Assembly: GCA_038244055.1 (NCBI GenBank)
Contig: JBBRTW010000002.1
Coordinates: 1 to 63,133, forward strand
DNA from: DASPKW01 sp038244055
GTDB taxonomy: Bacteria; Planctomycetota; Phycisphaerae; Tepidisphaerales; Tepidisphaeraceae
Reading direction: 5' to 3'
DNA: 63,133 nt
Program-made: the position numbers and the translations under genes
Notes under the pieces: generated by a model
Database searches by the model: none
What the model was told of the DNA's origin: nothing
Seen by the model: only the letters and a program-made list of their open reading frames with translations
Part shown: positions 21,465 to 30,851 of the stretch, piece by piece
Position numbering within the stretch: position 1 is the first letter of the stretch
Layout of the letters: each line of letters begins with the position of its first letter

Positions 21465-24260
21465 TCACTTCTTATTCTCAATCTCCGTCTTCACCGCCTC
21501 CATCCCCGGCCGATTCAGCGCTTCCTTCAAGCCGTCCGGATCATTCGTATGCGCCGCGATGATGGCCGCGATCACCGCCTTGCGCGCCAGCGGCCCTTCC
21601 GCCGTGGCCGCGCCGATCTGCGGGAGCAGGAATGCTTCCGAAACCCGCGCGGCCAGCCAGGTGTCATCCAGCAGTTCGATCGCCGCGCGATTCACCGCCA
21701 TCGCCGAGGCCAGCCCCTGCCGCCTGGCCTTCTCGCCCTTCCGTTCCGACAGCGACTGGCTGTACAGCAGATACTCGCCGGCCAGTTTGTAGACCGCTTT
21801 GGTATCCTTCTCGATGGGCTTGAAATCGCTGAAATATCCATCGGGCAACTCATTGGGCGTCGAGAGCCCGCGCGTCTGGATTTCCTGGCCCGCCCGCAGC
21901 AGGAGATACGGCGCCAGGGCGGCGCGAATCTCCGCCGGGTCGGCCGGCGCTGGGCCGTGCGTCAGTGCCCCCGCATCGGGCGCAGTGCCCGCTTCCACCG
22001 GTTTTTTCAGCCGTTTCCATTCCGCCTCCATCTTGTCGCGAAATACCGTCTGAGCAGTATGTGGATTCTGCTCCAGCATGTATTCCTTCGCCGCCACGCT
22101 CAGCCGCACGGTTTCCACATGCTCCGCCTCAGTCATCAGCGGCAGTGCGAATCGCCAATTCGCCAGCAGCGCCGGGTCTCCTCCCTGCTCGGCCGCCAGG
22201 CGCAGCGCCATCATCCGCACCGGCTTCTGCCAGGCCACCGCCTCCTGCTTCGACCAGCTCTTGTCCAGCATGGACCACAATTCCGTGGCCGCCCGCAGCG
22301 CGACATTGGCCGCGACGGCATTTGCGGGAATGGCCGGCGGCTTGGGCTGCAACTCTCCCATCAACGGCACGCCGCTGGGCTCATGGGCCGGCGCAGCGCC
22401 TTCCAGCCGGTCGAAGAACACCGCCGACAGCTTGGTGCAATAGCTATAGTTGCGTCCGATCTTGACATCATATTGCGCCGGCCCGGCCAATACGAACTGC
22501 TTATGCACGCCGCTGAAGAATCGCGACACCCGCGCCCGCGCCAGCGCCGGCGCGGCCTCGGCATCTTCCACCTTCTCCGCGTGCGCCTTCAGCTCGATCA
22601 GGAAATCCCGCTTGCGATTGTTGCCGCTCTTGCCGTCGAAGTTGATGAAATACAAACTCGCCCGATGCACCCCGGCCGGCACTTTCAGATGCACCCACAG
22701 ATCCGGGCCTTCCCAGGTATCGCGATACGCCTTGGCATCGAAGCTCCCATCATTCCATTCCCCCTGATAGCGCTTGCCGGCGTTGGGAATGTACAGCACG
22801 CGCGGCGTCTCGTAATTCACATCGGTGTAATAGGTGTAGGGCCCGCCCTTATCCATGCTCTGATGCGGGCCGATCTTCACGTTGCATGCGTATCCCTGCG
22901 CCCAACCGCCCGGGCCGTACCAGGGAAAACTGTAACTCTGCCGGCCATACCGCCCCACCCAGTCTCCCTGGGTCGCCCAGTCATCGCCCAGAAACGCGCC
23001 GGTCAGCGGCTTGGAATTCTGCGCCGCGGCCAACGCAGCGCGCATCTTATCCATCACCTTCGGCCCCGGCGCTTTGGCGGGCGATGGATGTTTCATCCGC
23101 CCCACCGCCGCCGGCGCTTCGACCTTCCCATCCTTGAGCACGAAATATTTCTCCGACTGCATCAAGCCATCCCCATAACTCCCGATCAGCGGCGCTGCGC
23201 CGGGCCGAGTCAGAATGCAGCTCACTTCGCCTCCCGATTTTCCGCCGGCCATCGGATTGGCCGCATGTTTGCCGACTTCATTCGCCTCATCGACGGCCTC
23301 ATATCCGAAGGACCGGTATCCGATCCAGAGCAGCCCCACCTCATCCTCCGCCAGGCAATTGACGTAATCCTCCGCCAGCACCGACCCCGCCTCATTGGCC
23401 TTGAAATCGGCGGGCGGGCCGCCGGTGCGATCCTTCACCTTGTCCAGCCAATCCGCGCCGCGCCGATAGGTGAAGGTCTTGGCCCCATCGGTGGATTTGC
23501 CCATGCCCCAGGGCGTGGCCACATAAATCGTCCCCTCCTTCATCACCAGCACATCGTTGATCATGCACGAGGGCAGCCCCGCGCCGGCCGGGGCAGTGGT
23601 CGGCTTGGTCGGGCCGGCAATCGCGGTCCATTTCTCATAATTATCCGCCGGCGAGGCGATCGCCAGTCCATCGCACTGCGTCCCCGCGATGATCCGGCCA
23701 TCGCCATCGAACGCCAGCGCATTCACCTGATCGGCCGGCAATCCATCCGCGCGCGTGATATAACTCCACGCATCCTCCTGCGGCGAATATCTTGCCAAGC
23801 CCCCATCAGAGCCGATCCACACTTCCCCCATCCTCGACCCCGCCGGGCAGACCTTGATCGCGAAAACCCGCGACCCCAGCGGCCCGGACATCGCATCGTA
23901 ATTCTTCCAGGTCTTGCCATCGAAAACGCTCACCCCATGATTCGCATGCCCCGCCCAGACCCGTCCCTGCAAATCCACCGCCAGCGCGTAAATGTAATAC
24001 TCCGGCAGCCCGGTTTTCATGGAATGATGCCGCCATTCCTTTCCATTGAAGCTCCACGCCTCCGAGCCTTCGGTGCCGATCCAGAGATCGCCAGTGATCG
24101 GATCGCGCGCCGCGGCCAATATATTCAGCGCCTTGTTATCCCACGCGATTTTCCCTTCGGCCGCCTGCTCGACCATCTCGACCGCCCGCGCCGTCGATGA
24201 GATGAGCGCCAAGGAAATCAGCGCACCCGCCAGCAAAAACACACGCCCTGACAACCGCAT
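21465..24260 (-). CDS. Large secreted beta-propeller protein
   Basis: 931 residues from ATG 24260 (an in-frame ATG at 24275 also exists). A signal peptide (RVFLLAGALISLALISSTARA) leads to an N-terminal propeller of two-component-regulator type repeats: TGDLWIGTEGSEAWSFNGKE, GRVWAGHANHGVSVFDGKTW, EVWIGSDGGLARYSPQED, and LLWIGYRSFGYEAV. A second half contains a carbohydrate-binding-like or hydrolase-like domain (GAFLGDDWATQGDWVGRYGR, YTYYTDVNYETPRVLYIPNA, GPDLWVHLKVPAGVHRASLY) and a helical C-terminus. The protein probably acts outside the cytoplasm. No catalytic site is recognised. It appears monocistronic. Confidence 0.8.
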   Translation of the reverse strand: MRLSGRVFLLAGALISLALISSTARAVEMVEQAAEGKIAWDNKALNILAAARDPITGDLWIGTEGSEAWSFNGKEWRHHSMKTGLPEYYIYALAVDLQGRVWAGHANHGVSVFDGKTWKNYDAMSGPLGSRVFAIKVCPAGSRMGEVWIGSDGGLARYSPQEDAWSYITRADGLPADQVNALAFDGDGRIIAGTQCDGLAIASPADNYEKWTAIAGPTKPTTAPAGAGLPSCMINDVLVMKEGTIYVATPWGMGKSTDGAKTFTYRRGADWLDKVKDRTGGPPADFKANEAGSVLAEDYVNCLAEDEVGLLWIGYRSFGYEAVDEANEVGKHAANPMAGGKSGGEVSCILTRPGAAPLIGSYGDGLMQSEKYFVLKDGKVEAPAAVGRMKHPSPAKAPGPKVMDKMRAALAAAQNSKPLTGAFLGDDWATQGDWVGRYGRQSYSFPWYGPGGWAQGYACNVKIGPHQSMDKGGPYTYYTDVNYETPRVLYIPNAGKRYQGEWNDGSFDAKAYRDTWEGPDLWVHLKVPAGVHRASLYFINFDGKSGNNRKRDFLIELKAHAEKVEDAEAAPALARARVSRFFSGVHKQFVLAGPAQYDVKIGRNYSYCTKLSAVFFDRLEGAAPAHEPSGVPLMGELQPKPPAIPANAVAANVALRAATELWSMLDKSWSKQEAVAWQKPVRMMALRLAAEQGGDPALLANWRFALPLMTEAEHVETVRLSVAAKEYMLEQNPHTAQTVFRDKMEAEWKRLKKPVEAGTAPDAGALTHGPAPADPAEIRAALAPYLLLRAGQEIQTRGLSTPNELPDGYFSDFKPIEKDTKAVYKLAGEYLLYSQSLSERKGEKARRQGLASAMAVNRAAIELLDDTWLAARVSEAFLLPQIGAATAEGPLARKAVIAAIIAAHTNDPDGLKEALNRPGMEAVKTEIENKK

Positions 24261-24398
24261 AGAAAAGCCTTTCATCAGAAGAATACCGCGATGTTAACGC
24301 GGATACGTTGAATGGGAACATTCTCTGACGCGCGAAGGATGTAGAGAGTTCCGGAATTCCGTCGTCGAGTCGCCTTCTTGGTGTTCCGGTCGTTCCTG

Positions 24399-24526
24399 TG
24401 TCATTCTGAGGGAGCTTGAGGCGACTGAAGAATCCAGCCACTATGTATTGGCCCGCCGCAACGCTGAATGGCCCACGACGGACAGGCAAGATCCTTCGGT
24501 CGCCTCAAGCTCTCTCAGGATGACCC
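24399..24526. repeat. Palindromic 'cattctgagggagcttgagg' repeat
   Basis: Left arm 'cattctgagggagcttgagg' (from about 24403) and right arm 'cgcctcaagctctctcagga' (to about 24521) are near-perfect complements about 75 bp apart. The element lies in the 350-bp spacer between the divergent propeller and MFS genes; no promoter was assigned in the remaining sequence. Confidence 0.7.
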
Positions 24527-24610
24527 GACACTGCTCGGAATGACACGACTCCGTATGAGATCAATTTTCCCCCGTACCCACACCCCACCGCTCATGCTAT
24601 AACCCGCCCC

Positions 24611-25945
24611 ATGTCCCAACCCGGCCTGCCACTCGAATCCGCCGCGCCCGCGCCTCCCAAGGGCGCGCTCATGGCCATCGTCCTCATCATCCTCGTCGAT
24701 TTTCTCGGTTTTGGGCTGATCATCCCCCTCCTGCCCTTCTACGTTCCCGATTACGCCACCAACCCGATGAAGGTCACCCTGATCTTCTCGATCTACTCCA
24801 TCTGCCAGTTCATCGGCGCGCCCATTCTCGGCGCGCTCTCCGATCGTGTCGGCCGCCGGCCGGTGTTGATCGTCTCCCAACTCGGTAGCGCGGCCGGGTA
24901 CATCCTCCTGGGCATCGCTTCGACCAAGAGCATTGTCGACAGCGATAGCACCCGCCTCCTGCTGGTTTATCTCTCCCGCGTCATCGATGGCTTCACCGGC
25001 GGCAATGTCTCCACCGCCCAGGCCTACATCTCCGATGTCACCACCGCCAAGACGCGATCCAAAGGCATGGGCCTGATCGGCGCGGCCTTCGGCATCGGCT
25101 TCTGCCTCGGACCATTCCTCGGCGGCGTGCTCGGGCATTACAATCCGACCTGGCCCGCCTACGCCGCCGCCGCCCTGGCCGCCGCCGCCGCCGTCATGAC
25201 CTGGGCCCGCCTCAAGGAATCGACCATCCACAAGCCGACGGAAGTCGAGAACTGGCTGCACCCCTCGACTTTCGCGCCGGTGCTGAAGAAGCCGGTCATC
25301 GCGCAATTGCTGGCGATCGCCTTCCTCTCTATGGCCGCCTTCGTGATGATGGAGGCGACGATCGGCATTTTCCTGGCCGAGGCTTACGGCTGGAATAAGG
25401 ATGTCGCCACCCGCAATACCGGCTGGTTTTTCGGCTACGCGGGCCTGATCATCATTCTGATTCAAGGCGGCCTGATCGGCCGGCTCACCCGCAAGGGCAA
25501 AGGCGCGGAATGGAGCCTGGCGATTCTCGGGCCGCTGCTGGTAACGGCCGGCATGGTCTTTTTCATCTGGATCGCCTGGGACAAAGCCCTGTGGATTTTA
25601 GCGGTGGCCGGGCTGTTCAATTCCATCGGCCGAAGCCTCCAGCAACCCACCGTCTCCTCACTGTTGAGCAAGCATAGCGATCCCAAGGAACAAGGCGTCG
25701 TTTTCGGCCTCTACCACGGCCTGTCGAGCCTCGCCCGAGTCGCCGGCCCGTGTGCGGCGGGCGTGGCTTACAACATCCCTGGTTTGAAGAACACCGGCCA
25801 GTTCATCCTCGCGGGAATCATTCTGGCCCTGGCGGGGGTATGGACTGTGTCGCTGAAATCCACGGCCGCGAAACATGCCCCCGCAGGCACTGCCGCCGCC
25901 CCCGCGGAATCCGAAGCGCAGGCGGCGCGGAGTGAAATCGAGTAA
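24611..25945 (+). CDS. MFS efflux transporter, TetA-like
   Basis: 444 residues with about 12 membrane segments. The first segment is MAIVLIILVDFLGFGLIIPL, with a conserved Asp as in the drug:H+ antiporter-1 group. MFS motif A is GALSDRVGRRPVL between segments 2 and 3, and motif C-like GLIGAAFGIGFCLGPFLGG is in segment 5. This combination is typical of TetA/TCR-type exporters that swap protons for small molecules. The substrate is unknown. The C-terminus ends in an Ala/Glu-rich tail. Confidence 0.88.
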   Translation: MSQPGLPLESAAPAPPKGALMAIVLIILVDFLGFGLIIPLLPFYVPDYATNPMKVTLIFSIYSICQFIGAPILGALSDRVGRRPVLIVSQLGSAAGYILLGIASTKSIVDSDSTRLLLVYLSRVIDGFTGGNVSTAQAYISDVTTAKTRSKGMGLIGAAFGIGFCLGPFLGGVLGHYNPTWPAYAAAALAAAAAVMTWARLKESTIHKPTEVENWLHPSTFAPVLKKPVIAQLLAIAFLSMAAFVMMEATIGIFLAEAYGWNKDVATRNTGWFFGYAGLIIILIQGGLIGRLTRKGKGAEWSLAILGPLLVTAGMVFFIWIAWDKALWILAVAGLFNSIGRSLQQPTVSSLLSKHSDPKEQGVVFGLYHGLSSLARVAGPCAAGVAYNIPGLKNTGQFILAGIILALAGVWTVSLKSTAAKHAPAGTAAAPAESEAQAARSEIE

Positions 25946-25949
25946 TTCG

Positions 25950-26346
25950 ATTCAAATCCGAAATACGAATCTCGAAATACGAAACAAATTCAAAATCAAA
26001 GTGCAGGAAATGTCTCAAAGCGGCTTCATCATTCCGCGCCTGATCGATCTTCCGTCTTTTTCAAGATCGCACCGAAAATCTTCATTAGTTCAGTCGCTTC
26101 CTGCATTAGCGCCGCCTGCTCCTTGAGATCGATCCCTGGCGCTGTTCCCCAGCCATAACACACCTCGCAGTCCAGGCTGATTCCCATTCCCTTACTCTCA
26201 ACTTTTACATTCGAACTTTAATTTTGTTTCGCAGTTCGGATTTCCGGCTACTATTTTTCCATTGTTCTCGCCGATTTCGTTTTTTGGTCATTCCGATTTC
26301 GCATTTTGAATTTGTTTCGTATTTCGAGATTCGTATTTTGGATTTT
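25950..26346. repeat. Inverted-repeat-bounded insertion between convergent genes
   Basis: A left arm at 25950-26000 (ccgaaatacgaatctcgaaa tacgaaacaaattc...) and a right arm at about 26300-26346 are near-perfect reverse complements over about 45 bp. They lie 300 bp apart and enclose the short four-helix-bundle-like ORF. The arms abut the stop codons of the MFS gene (25945) and the histidine kinase gene (26345), so the unit fills exactly the gap between two convergent genes. Confidence 0.75.
26029..26187 (-). CDS. 52-residue ORF resembling the end of a four-helix-bundle protein
   Basis: ATG 26187, preceded by AAGGG, opens a 52-codon frame ending TGA 26029. It begins MGISLDCEVCYGWGTAPG and ends LMQEATELMKIFGAILKKTE. 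The last part matches the C-terminal helix of the four-helix-bundle (23S rRNA intervening-sequence/bAvd-like) proteins, usually about 120 residues. It is therefore probably a remnant of such a gene carried on the inverted-repeat unit, or a short independent protein. Confidence 0.4.
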   Translation of the reverse strand: MGISLDCEVCYGWGTAPGIDLKEQAALMQEATELMKIFGAILKKTEDRSGAE

Positions 26347-27784
26347 AGAGCTCCAGCCACGCCCTCGTCCCCCCCTCCCACCTCGCCAGCCCGATCCTCC
26401 CTCCATGCGCTTCGACAATCTGCCTGCACACCGCCAGCCCAATCCCGCTCCCCGCGCTCTTGGACGTGCTGAACCACTCGAAGGGATCGGTGCCGACCGC
26501 CATTGCAAGGCCGGACCCCGTGTCGTCGATTTCGATACGTTTACTTTCATCGCTCGATAAAATACGAAGCGTCAATTGTCCGCCCTGCGGCATCGCATCC
26601 AGCGCGTTCAGAATCAGATTCAGCAGCACCTGCTTGATCTGCCCCGCATCGGCCTGAACGATCGCCGCCTCTCCCTCCAGCGCCGTCGTGATACCTCCAT
26701 GCTTCAACCGCCGATCCAGCAGCGCCAGGGTCTCGGCCGCGATCTCCCGCAAATCCACCCGTCCCAGTTTCGGCTCCGCCTTGCGCCCAAGAATAAGCAT
26801 CTCCTGCACGATCGAATCGAGCCGGTCCAGTTCCGCGATCGCGATATCCAGCGATTCATCCGGCCGCTTCTCCCTGGCCAGATGCTGCTGCAACAACTGC
26901 AGGTTCATCCGAATCCCCGCCAGCGGATTGCGCACCTCGTGGGCCACCGATGAAGCGATCTTCCCCACCGCCGCCAGCCGCTCGGTCTCCAGAAGCCGCC
27001 GCTGCGTATCCCGCAACCGCGCCAGCATGCGGTTAAATGTCGATGCCAGATCCGCCAGCTCGTGCGGAGCATCGAGATCGATATCGTGGACAGGGAGTGC
27101 TGAGTCCTGAGTGCTGAGTCCTGAGTTGGAGCTGGCAGCGACGACTTGTGCCGTGCTCGAATCTTCGCGTGGCGATACCTGCGCTTCGATCTGCGCCGAC
27201 AGCCTGCGAATCGGCCGGGTAATCGTCCGCGAAATAAAAAACGCCGCCGCCAAAACCGCCGCCAGCACCGGAATCGCCCCGAGCAGGATCGGCCGAACCG
27301 CTGCCGCCTTCGCCTCATCCAGCACATGCCGGTCCACCAGCAGATAGAGCGTGTGCCCCCGCCCCGTCGTCGAATCGCGCACCTCGGCCGACCCGAGCAC
27401 GAACTCATGCCCGCCCACTTTCACCTTCCTGGGCAGCGTCCCCCGCCCGTGCATCTGCGCTAAAAACTCTTTTTCCTGATCCGGCGTCATGCTCGAGACG
27501 ATCGCCTCCCCGATCGCATCGGCGTTCACCTCCGCCGCCACCTCATCCTCCTGCCCGAACATCTGCGAGAGCCGCTGCATCATCAATTGCGACAGTGGCA
27601 GACGCATCTCCCCGAGCAGATGCGCCGTATTGGCCGCCCGCTCGCGCACCAGCCGCTCTTCGATGACATTCCCCACCGCCCGCATCCCCAGCCACGACAC
27701 CGCGGCGGCCGGCAAAACCGTCAGCACCACAAACGCGATCAAGATCCGCCGCGTAATCCCAGGATGCGTCCGCACACCAGCCAT
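26345..27784 (-). CDS. Membrane sensor histidine kinase
   Basis: 479 residues. Two membrane helices (about residues 12-32 and 155-178) enclose a periplasmic sensor domain of about 120 residues. A HAMP-type linker follows, ITRPIRRLSAQIEAQ...DAPHELADLASTFNRMLARL. The HisKA box is SSVAHEVRNPLAGIRMNLQL with the phosphorylated His282. The ATPase domain has NLILNALDAMPQGG (N box), DDTGSGLA (G1) and FSTSKSAGSGIGLAVCRQIV (F/G2). It is of NtrB type, with no receiver. No response regulator is adjacent. Within HAMP an insertion reads SNSGLSTQDSALPVHD and is encoded by the repeat 'tgctgagtcctgagtgctga' (27097-27131). Confidence 0.9.
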   Translation of the reverse strand: MAGVRTHPGITRRILIAFVVLTVLPAAAVSWLGMRAVGNVIEERLVRERAANTAHLLGEMRLPLSQLMMQRLSQMFGQEDEVAAEVNADAIGEAIVSSMTPDQEKEFLAQMHGRGTLPRKVKVGGHEFVLGSAEVRDSTTGRGHTLYLLVDRHVLDEAKAAAVRPILLGAIPVLAAVLAAAFFISRTITRPIRRLSAQIEAQVSPREDSSTAQVVAASSNSGLSTQDSALPVHDIDLDAPHELADLASTFNRMLARLRDTQRRLLETERLAAVGKIASSVAHEVRNPLAGIRMNLQLLQQHLAREKRPDESLDIAIAELDRLDSIVQEMLILGRKAEPKLGRVDLREIAAETLALLDRRLKHGGITTALEGEAAIVQADAGQIKQVLLNLILNALDAMPQGGQLTLRILSSDESKRIEIDDTGSGLAMAVGTDPFEWFSTSKSAGSGIGLAVCRQIVEAHGGRIGLARWEGGTRAWLEL

Positions 27785-27818
27785 CGCCCGATCTTACCCG
27801 CCCGCGCTGATCATGAAA

Positions 27819-28682
27819 CTAAAACGGCCTCTCATTGGTCGGCAACAACTGATTCAGCAACCGCTCAAACCGCCGATACTCCCGCCCCCGGATCAAATCC
27901 CCCGGCCCGGTCACCATCGTATCGTTTGGCCCGCCGCCAAAAAGCGTGTCCGCGCCCGGCCCGCCCACCATTACATCGTTCCCATCCTGCCCGAACAGAT
28001 GATCGCCCCCGGCCCCGCCATAAATCGAGTCATCCCCCTGCTGACCGAAGACATAATCGTTTCCCGTCTCGCTGCCCAGCGTGTCATCGCCGTAGATCAG
28101 ATCATTGCCGCGCCCGCCGACGATGATGTCATCCCCGCCGCCGGCGACGATCGTATCCGACCCCGGCCCGCCCCAGATTTTATCCGCGCCCCCGGCCGTC
28201 GTGATCAGATCGTTCCCCGATCCGCCCGCGATCACCGCAAACACAGTCGTATCGGCGGCGCTGCTGATCGTATCGTTCCCCTGATCGCCCGAGAGGTACA
28301 TATCCTGCGCAATCACCGAGGTGGAGATGATCGTATCCCTGCCCGGCCCGCCCCTGGCGTCGAACCGATCCGAGGAGGATTCGAGGGTATCATTTCCATC
28401 CCCGCCGGATAGACCCACGCGCACCCCGATATTCGCCCGGATCGTGTCGTTGCCGCCCAGTCCATCGACCCGCGCCGTGTCCACGTTATGCCCCGGCTTG
28501 ACCCCGCGCAGCGCCACCGTCCGCACCGGGTCGCTGTTCACGTTGATCAAAAGGTTCTGCCCGACGATCGAGAGCACCACAAGGTCATCCCCCTCGGTGG
28601 CCGTGATTGCCAGCACGTTCGCATCGATAAACCGCAGCGTCGTCAGCATCCGCCGCGCTTCCAGGGATTCAATATGTTTCAC
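27819..28682 (-). CDS. RTX-type calcium-binding surface protein
   Basis: 287 residues from GTG 28682, with GGGAG upstream. The start VKHIESLEARRML is the planctomycete LE-x-R-x-LL export motif. After about 60 residues come many haemolysin-type nonapeptide repeats: GLGGNDTI, GGDGNDTL, GGSGNDLI, GGPGSDTI, GGGDDIIVGGRGNDLIYGDD, GGAGGDHLFGQDGNDVMVGG. In the family these bind Ca2+ and fold as beta-rolls outside the cell. The frame extends upstream but without family-like sequence. The gene is 34 bp downstream of the histidine kinase on the other side and 35 bp below the GNAT gene. Confidence 0.82.
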   Translation of the reverse strand: MKHIESLEARRMLTTLRFIDANVLAITATEGDDLVVLSIVGQNLLINVNSDPVRTVALRGVKPGHNVDTARVDGLGGNDTIRANIGVRVGLSGGDGNDTLESSSDRFDARGGPGRDTIISTSVIAQDMYLSGDQGNDTISSAADTTVFAVIAGGSGNDLITTAGGADKIWGGPGSDTIVAGGGDDIIVGGRGNDLIYGDDTLGSETGNDYVFGQQGDDSIYGGAGGDHLFGQDGNDVMVGGPGADTLFGGGPNDTMVTGPGDLIRGREYRRFERLLNQLLPTNERPF

Positions 28683-28717
28683 GTCAATTCTCCCATTTCC
28701 AACGATATGTCCCGTTC

Positions 28718-29338
28718 CTACGCCCCCGCCATCACCGCGCCATTGCGGATCTCGATTATCTTGCGCTTCAGCGCGAAATCGAACAACGATTTTCCGCCAA
28801 TCAGCCTCAGGCGGGTGCGATTGATCGGCCCCCAGTGCCAGAGCCGAACCTCCGCCGACGGCGAAAAGCCATGCGCCGCGTAACTCTTGAAGGAGGCCGC
28901 GTTTCCCGGATCCACCAGTGTAAAGGCGTCGCGGCCGGGGAAATGTTCCAAACGCTTTCCCACCAGCGCCCTCTGCAACCCCTTCCCTCGCGCCGCCGGC
29001 GCTACGAAATCCCCGAACAGATATGGACACCCCTCGGCCGGCGAAATCGTCAGCCCGATCTCCTCCACAAAGTAAGGCCGATCGATCATCCACCCCATCG
29101 CCAGGATCGCATGCTCCGCATCCAGCGCGATCACCGCCCGCGCCCCTTCCTCCAGCATCTCGAACGTCCACCCTTCGGGAAACCCCTGATCCTCGCAAAA
29201 CGCATGCAGCGCATCGGAGCGCTGGTTCTTGATCGACTCGATCAGCTCAAACCCCACGTCCAGCGCGAGCCTCTCTCCCACCGCCTCCGCCGGCCGGGCC
29301 AATAGAGTGAATGTCTCAGTCCGTGAACGAAATCGCAT
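28718..29338 (-). CDS. GNAT family N-acetyltransferase
   Basis: 206 residues. The acetyl-CoA binding motif is visible as DFVAPAARGKGLQRALVGKR (about residues 106-125), followed by DAFTLVDPGNAASFKSYAAH, the usual motif B with Asn-x-Ala-S. The N-terminus contains QGFPEGWTFEMLEEG. The substrate is unknown. It heads a likely two-gene unit with the RTX protein gene. Confidence 0.8.
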   Translation of the reverse strand: MRFRSRTETFTLLARPAEAVGERLALDVGFELIESIKNQRSDALHAFCEDQGFPEGWTFEMLEEGARAVIALDAEHAILAMGWMIDRPYFVEEIGLTISPAEGCPYLFGDFVAPAARGKGLQRALVGKRLEHFPGRDAFTLVDPGNAASFKSYAAHGFSPSAEVRLWHWGPINRTRLRLIGGKSLFDFALKRKIIEIRNGAVMAGA

Positions 29339-29555
29339 CGCACTTGAATAGTACGATCAATCGAATCAATTAGGAAAGCCACAATCCCCCAACGCCGCCC
29401 CCTGACCACAACACCGCATCTCCATGAATCCCGACCCATAATTCATGGGCTACGCCCCGAAGACGGCCGCGCCGCTGATGTTGGGGATGATCTATCAGGC
29501 CGGGGGAGTTGCAGCGCCCAAGCCATGATTCCTGGTGGAATGCCAAGGACCCAGT

Positions 29556-29589
29556 CACATCATCCTGAGGTACTCCGAAGGATCTAGCC
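29556..29589. repeat. Half of a 'catcctgaggtactccgaag' repeat
   Basis: A solitary arm (catcctgaggtactccgaag) of the family that is palindromic at 19822 and 24399. The spacer 29339-29607 holds nothing else that could be supported. Confidence 0.5.
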
Positions 29590-29607
29590 CCGAACCCTGT
29601 GGGGTTA

Positions 29608-30369
29608 TCATCGCCCCCAATCACCCGCCCTTAACCAGTTCCTCCCGCCAAACCGCCGGCACCCCATCCCACGCCAGCCCATACGTCGACTCCAGCGGCA
29701 CCGGCACGTATACCCCCTCGTCAAAAACAACGGCATCTCCGGCAGCGGCAAACCCACCGCCACCGGCTCGACGTACGCCTCGGGACTGGCCCCGCCCACG
29801 TACGATGCCACAGTCAGTGGCCGGTCCGACGGCAACGTGAACGCCTCATCCGCCAACTCTTCCCAGATCGCCCCATGAATCCCCTGCGGATTGAACGATC
29901 CCGGCGGAAACAGATCGATAATCAGCAGATGGATTCCCGCCCGAACCGCCTCATCGGCCTTCGACACGAACGATCGCAGCCCATGCCGGCTGTTCTTGTC
30001 CCCCGACGAGACAATCTCCAGCATCGCCACTACCTCATGGTTGCTCGAATGCCGAATCGCAATCACGTTCGCCTTGGCCGCGTATTCATCGACCTGCGTC
30101 CGCACGTGAAACCGCGCCTGGGGCGGCCGGGTTGCCACCGCCACGCCGCCATTTCGCGCTGGCGATTCCGCGGGGTCAGGCCCTTTGCCCGCCGGCGCTT
30201 CCAGCGCCAACACATCCGGCCCCAGCCCGCCTGCGATCTGCTCCGCCAGCGCATAGTATCCCGCCGGCAGAACCCCGCTGTAGAGCGCCTTCTTGATCTC
30301 CGTGATCCATGTGTAATGGAAATCATGGAAGATCCCCGCCGTGACCTTTGTCCAATCGTGAATCGGCAT
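29608..30369 (-). pseudogene. DUF4058 gene with a probable C-terminal frameshift
   Basis: ATG 30369 is preceded by AGGAG. The protein starts MPIHDWTKVTAGIFHDFHYT and has ALYSGVLPAGYYALAEQIAG, HVRTQVDEYAAKANVIAIRH and NHEVVAMLEIVSSGDKNSRH, the full DUF4058 pattern. After LPEMPLFLTRG the reading frame turns into an Arg/Trp-rich tail. In the next frame the expected end, VPVPLESTYGLAWDGVPAVW, is intact and stops at 29621. So a one-base change near 29715 shifts the frame at about residue 218. Either the gene is damaged or there is a sequencing error. Confidence 0.75.
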
Positions 30370-30489
30370 CACATCTCCTGCATCAGCGCTTTGACCTCGC
30401 TTCCAAAGTATACACCTACTTCACTGCCGCCGCCGCCCCCACCGTCCTCGCCGCCCCCCGAAACTCCACACCCACCGCCCGCAACTGTC

Positions 30490-30717
30490 TTCCACGCCAA
30501 GCAGACGGTTGAGTTCTACAACGCCCTCTTCGAAGTCGGCCGGACCATGAAGCCCAAACCCCTCAATATCGAAATGCACATCTACGGCGCCGGCGGCCAC
30601 GGCGGCGCAATCTCCCCCCGCAAAGGCATCCCCTTCGGCACCTGGCATCAACGCTTCATGGAATGGGCCACAGATCTGAACCTCATGCCCGCGCCGGCGA
30701 AAACGCCGAATAATTGA
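30490..30717 (+). pseudogene. C-terminal fragment of an alpha/beta hydrolase
   Basis: About 75 residues without a start: HAKQTVEFYNALFEVGRTMK, then NIEMHIYGAGGHGGAISPRK and FGTWHQRFMEWATDLNLM, ending TAA 30715-30717. This is the end of acetylxylan-esterase/BD-FAE-type hydrolases, including the catalytic His region (GGHG). The nucleophile elbow and the rest are missing, so this is a relic. The remaining part of the spacer 30370-30851 shows no other gene. Confidence 0.55.
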
Positions 30718-30851
30718 TCATGCCTTGGATTTATCGCATCGTGCCAACGGCATTCCGCCCGCGACAACGGCGGGGTTGGTGAATGAGACGAGCCCCCTTA
30801 GAATTCTGCTGCGCATCCGCATTTATTCGCCGATGGAAAAGCCAAAGTGGC

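Noticed and set aside
21435..24200. A 921-codon open frame on the plus strand
   Set aside because: It is the antisense shadow of the beta-propeller gene; it is very His/Arg/Pro-rich, has no domain, and the minus-strand frame has a signal peptide and propeller repeats.
30373..30489. An N-terminal extension of the alpha/beta hydrolase fragment
   Set aside because: The upstream part is Pro/Ala-rich and lacks any nucleophile or oxyanion motif, so it is not part of the enzyme.
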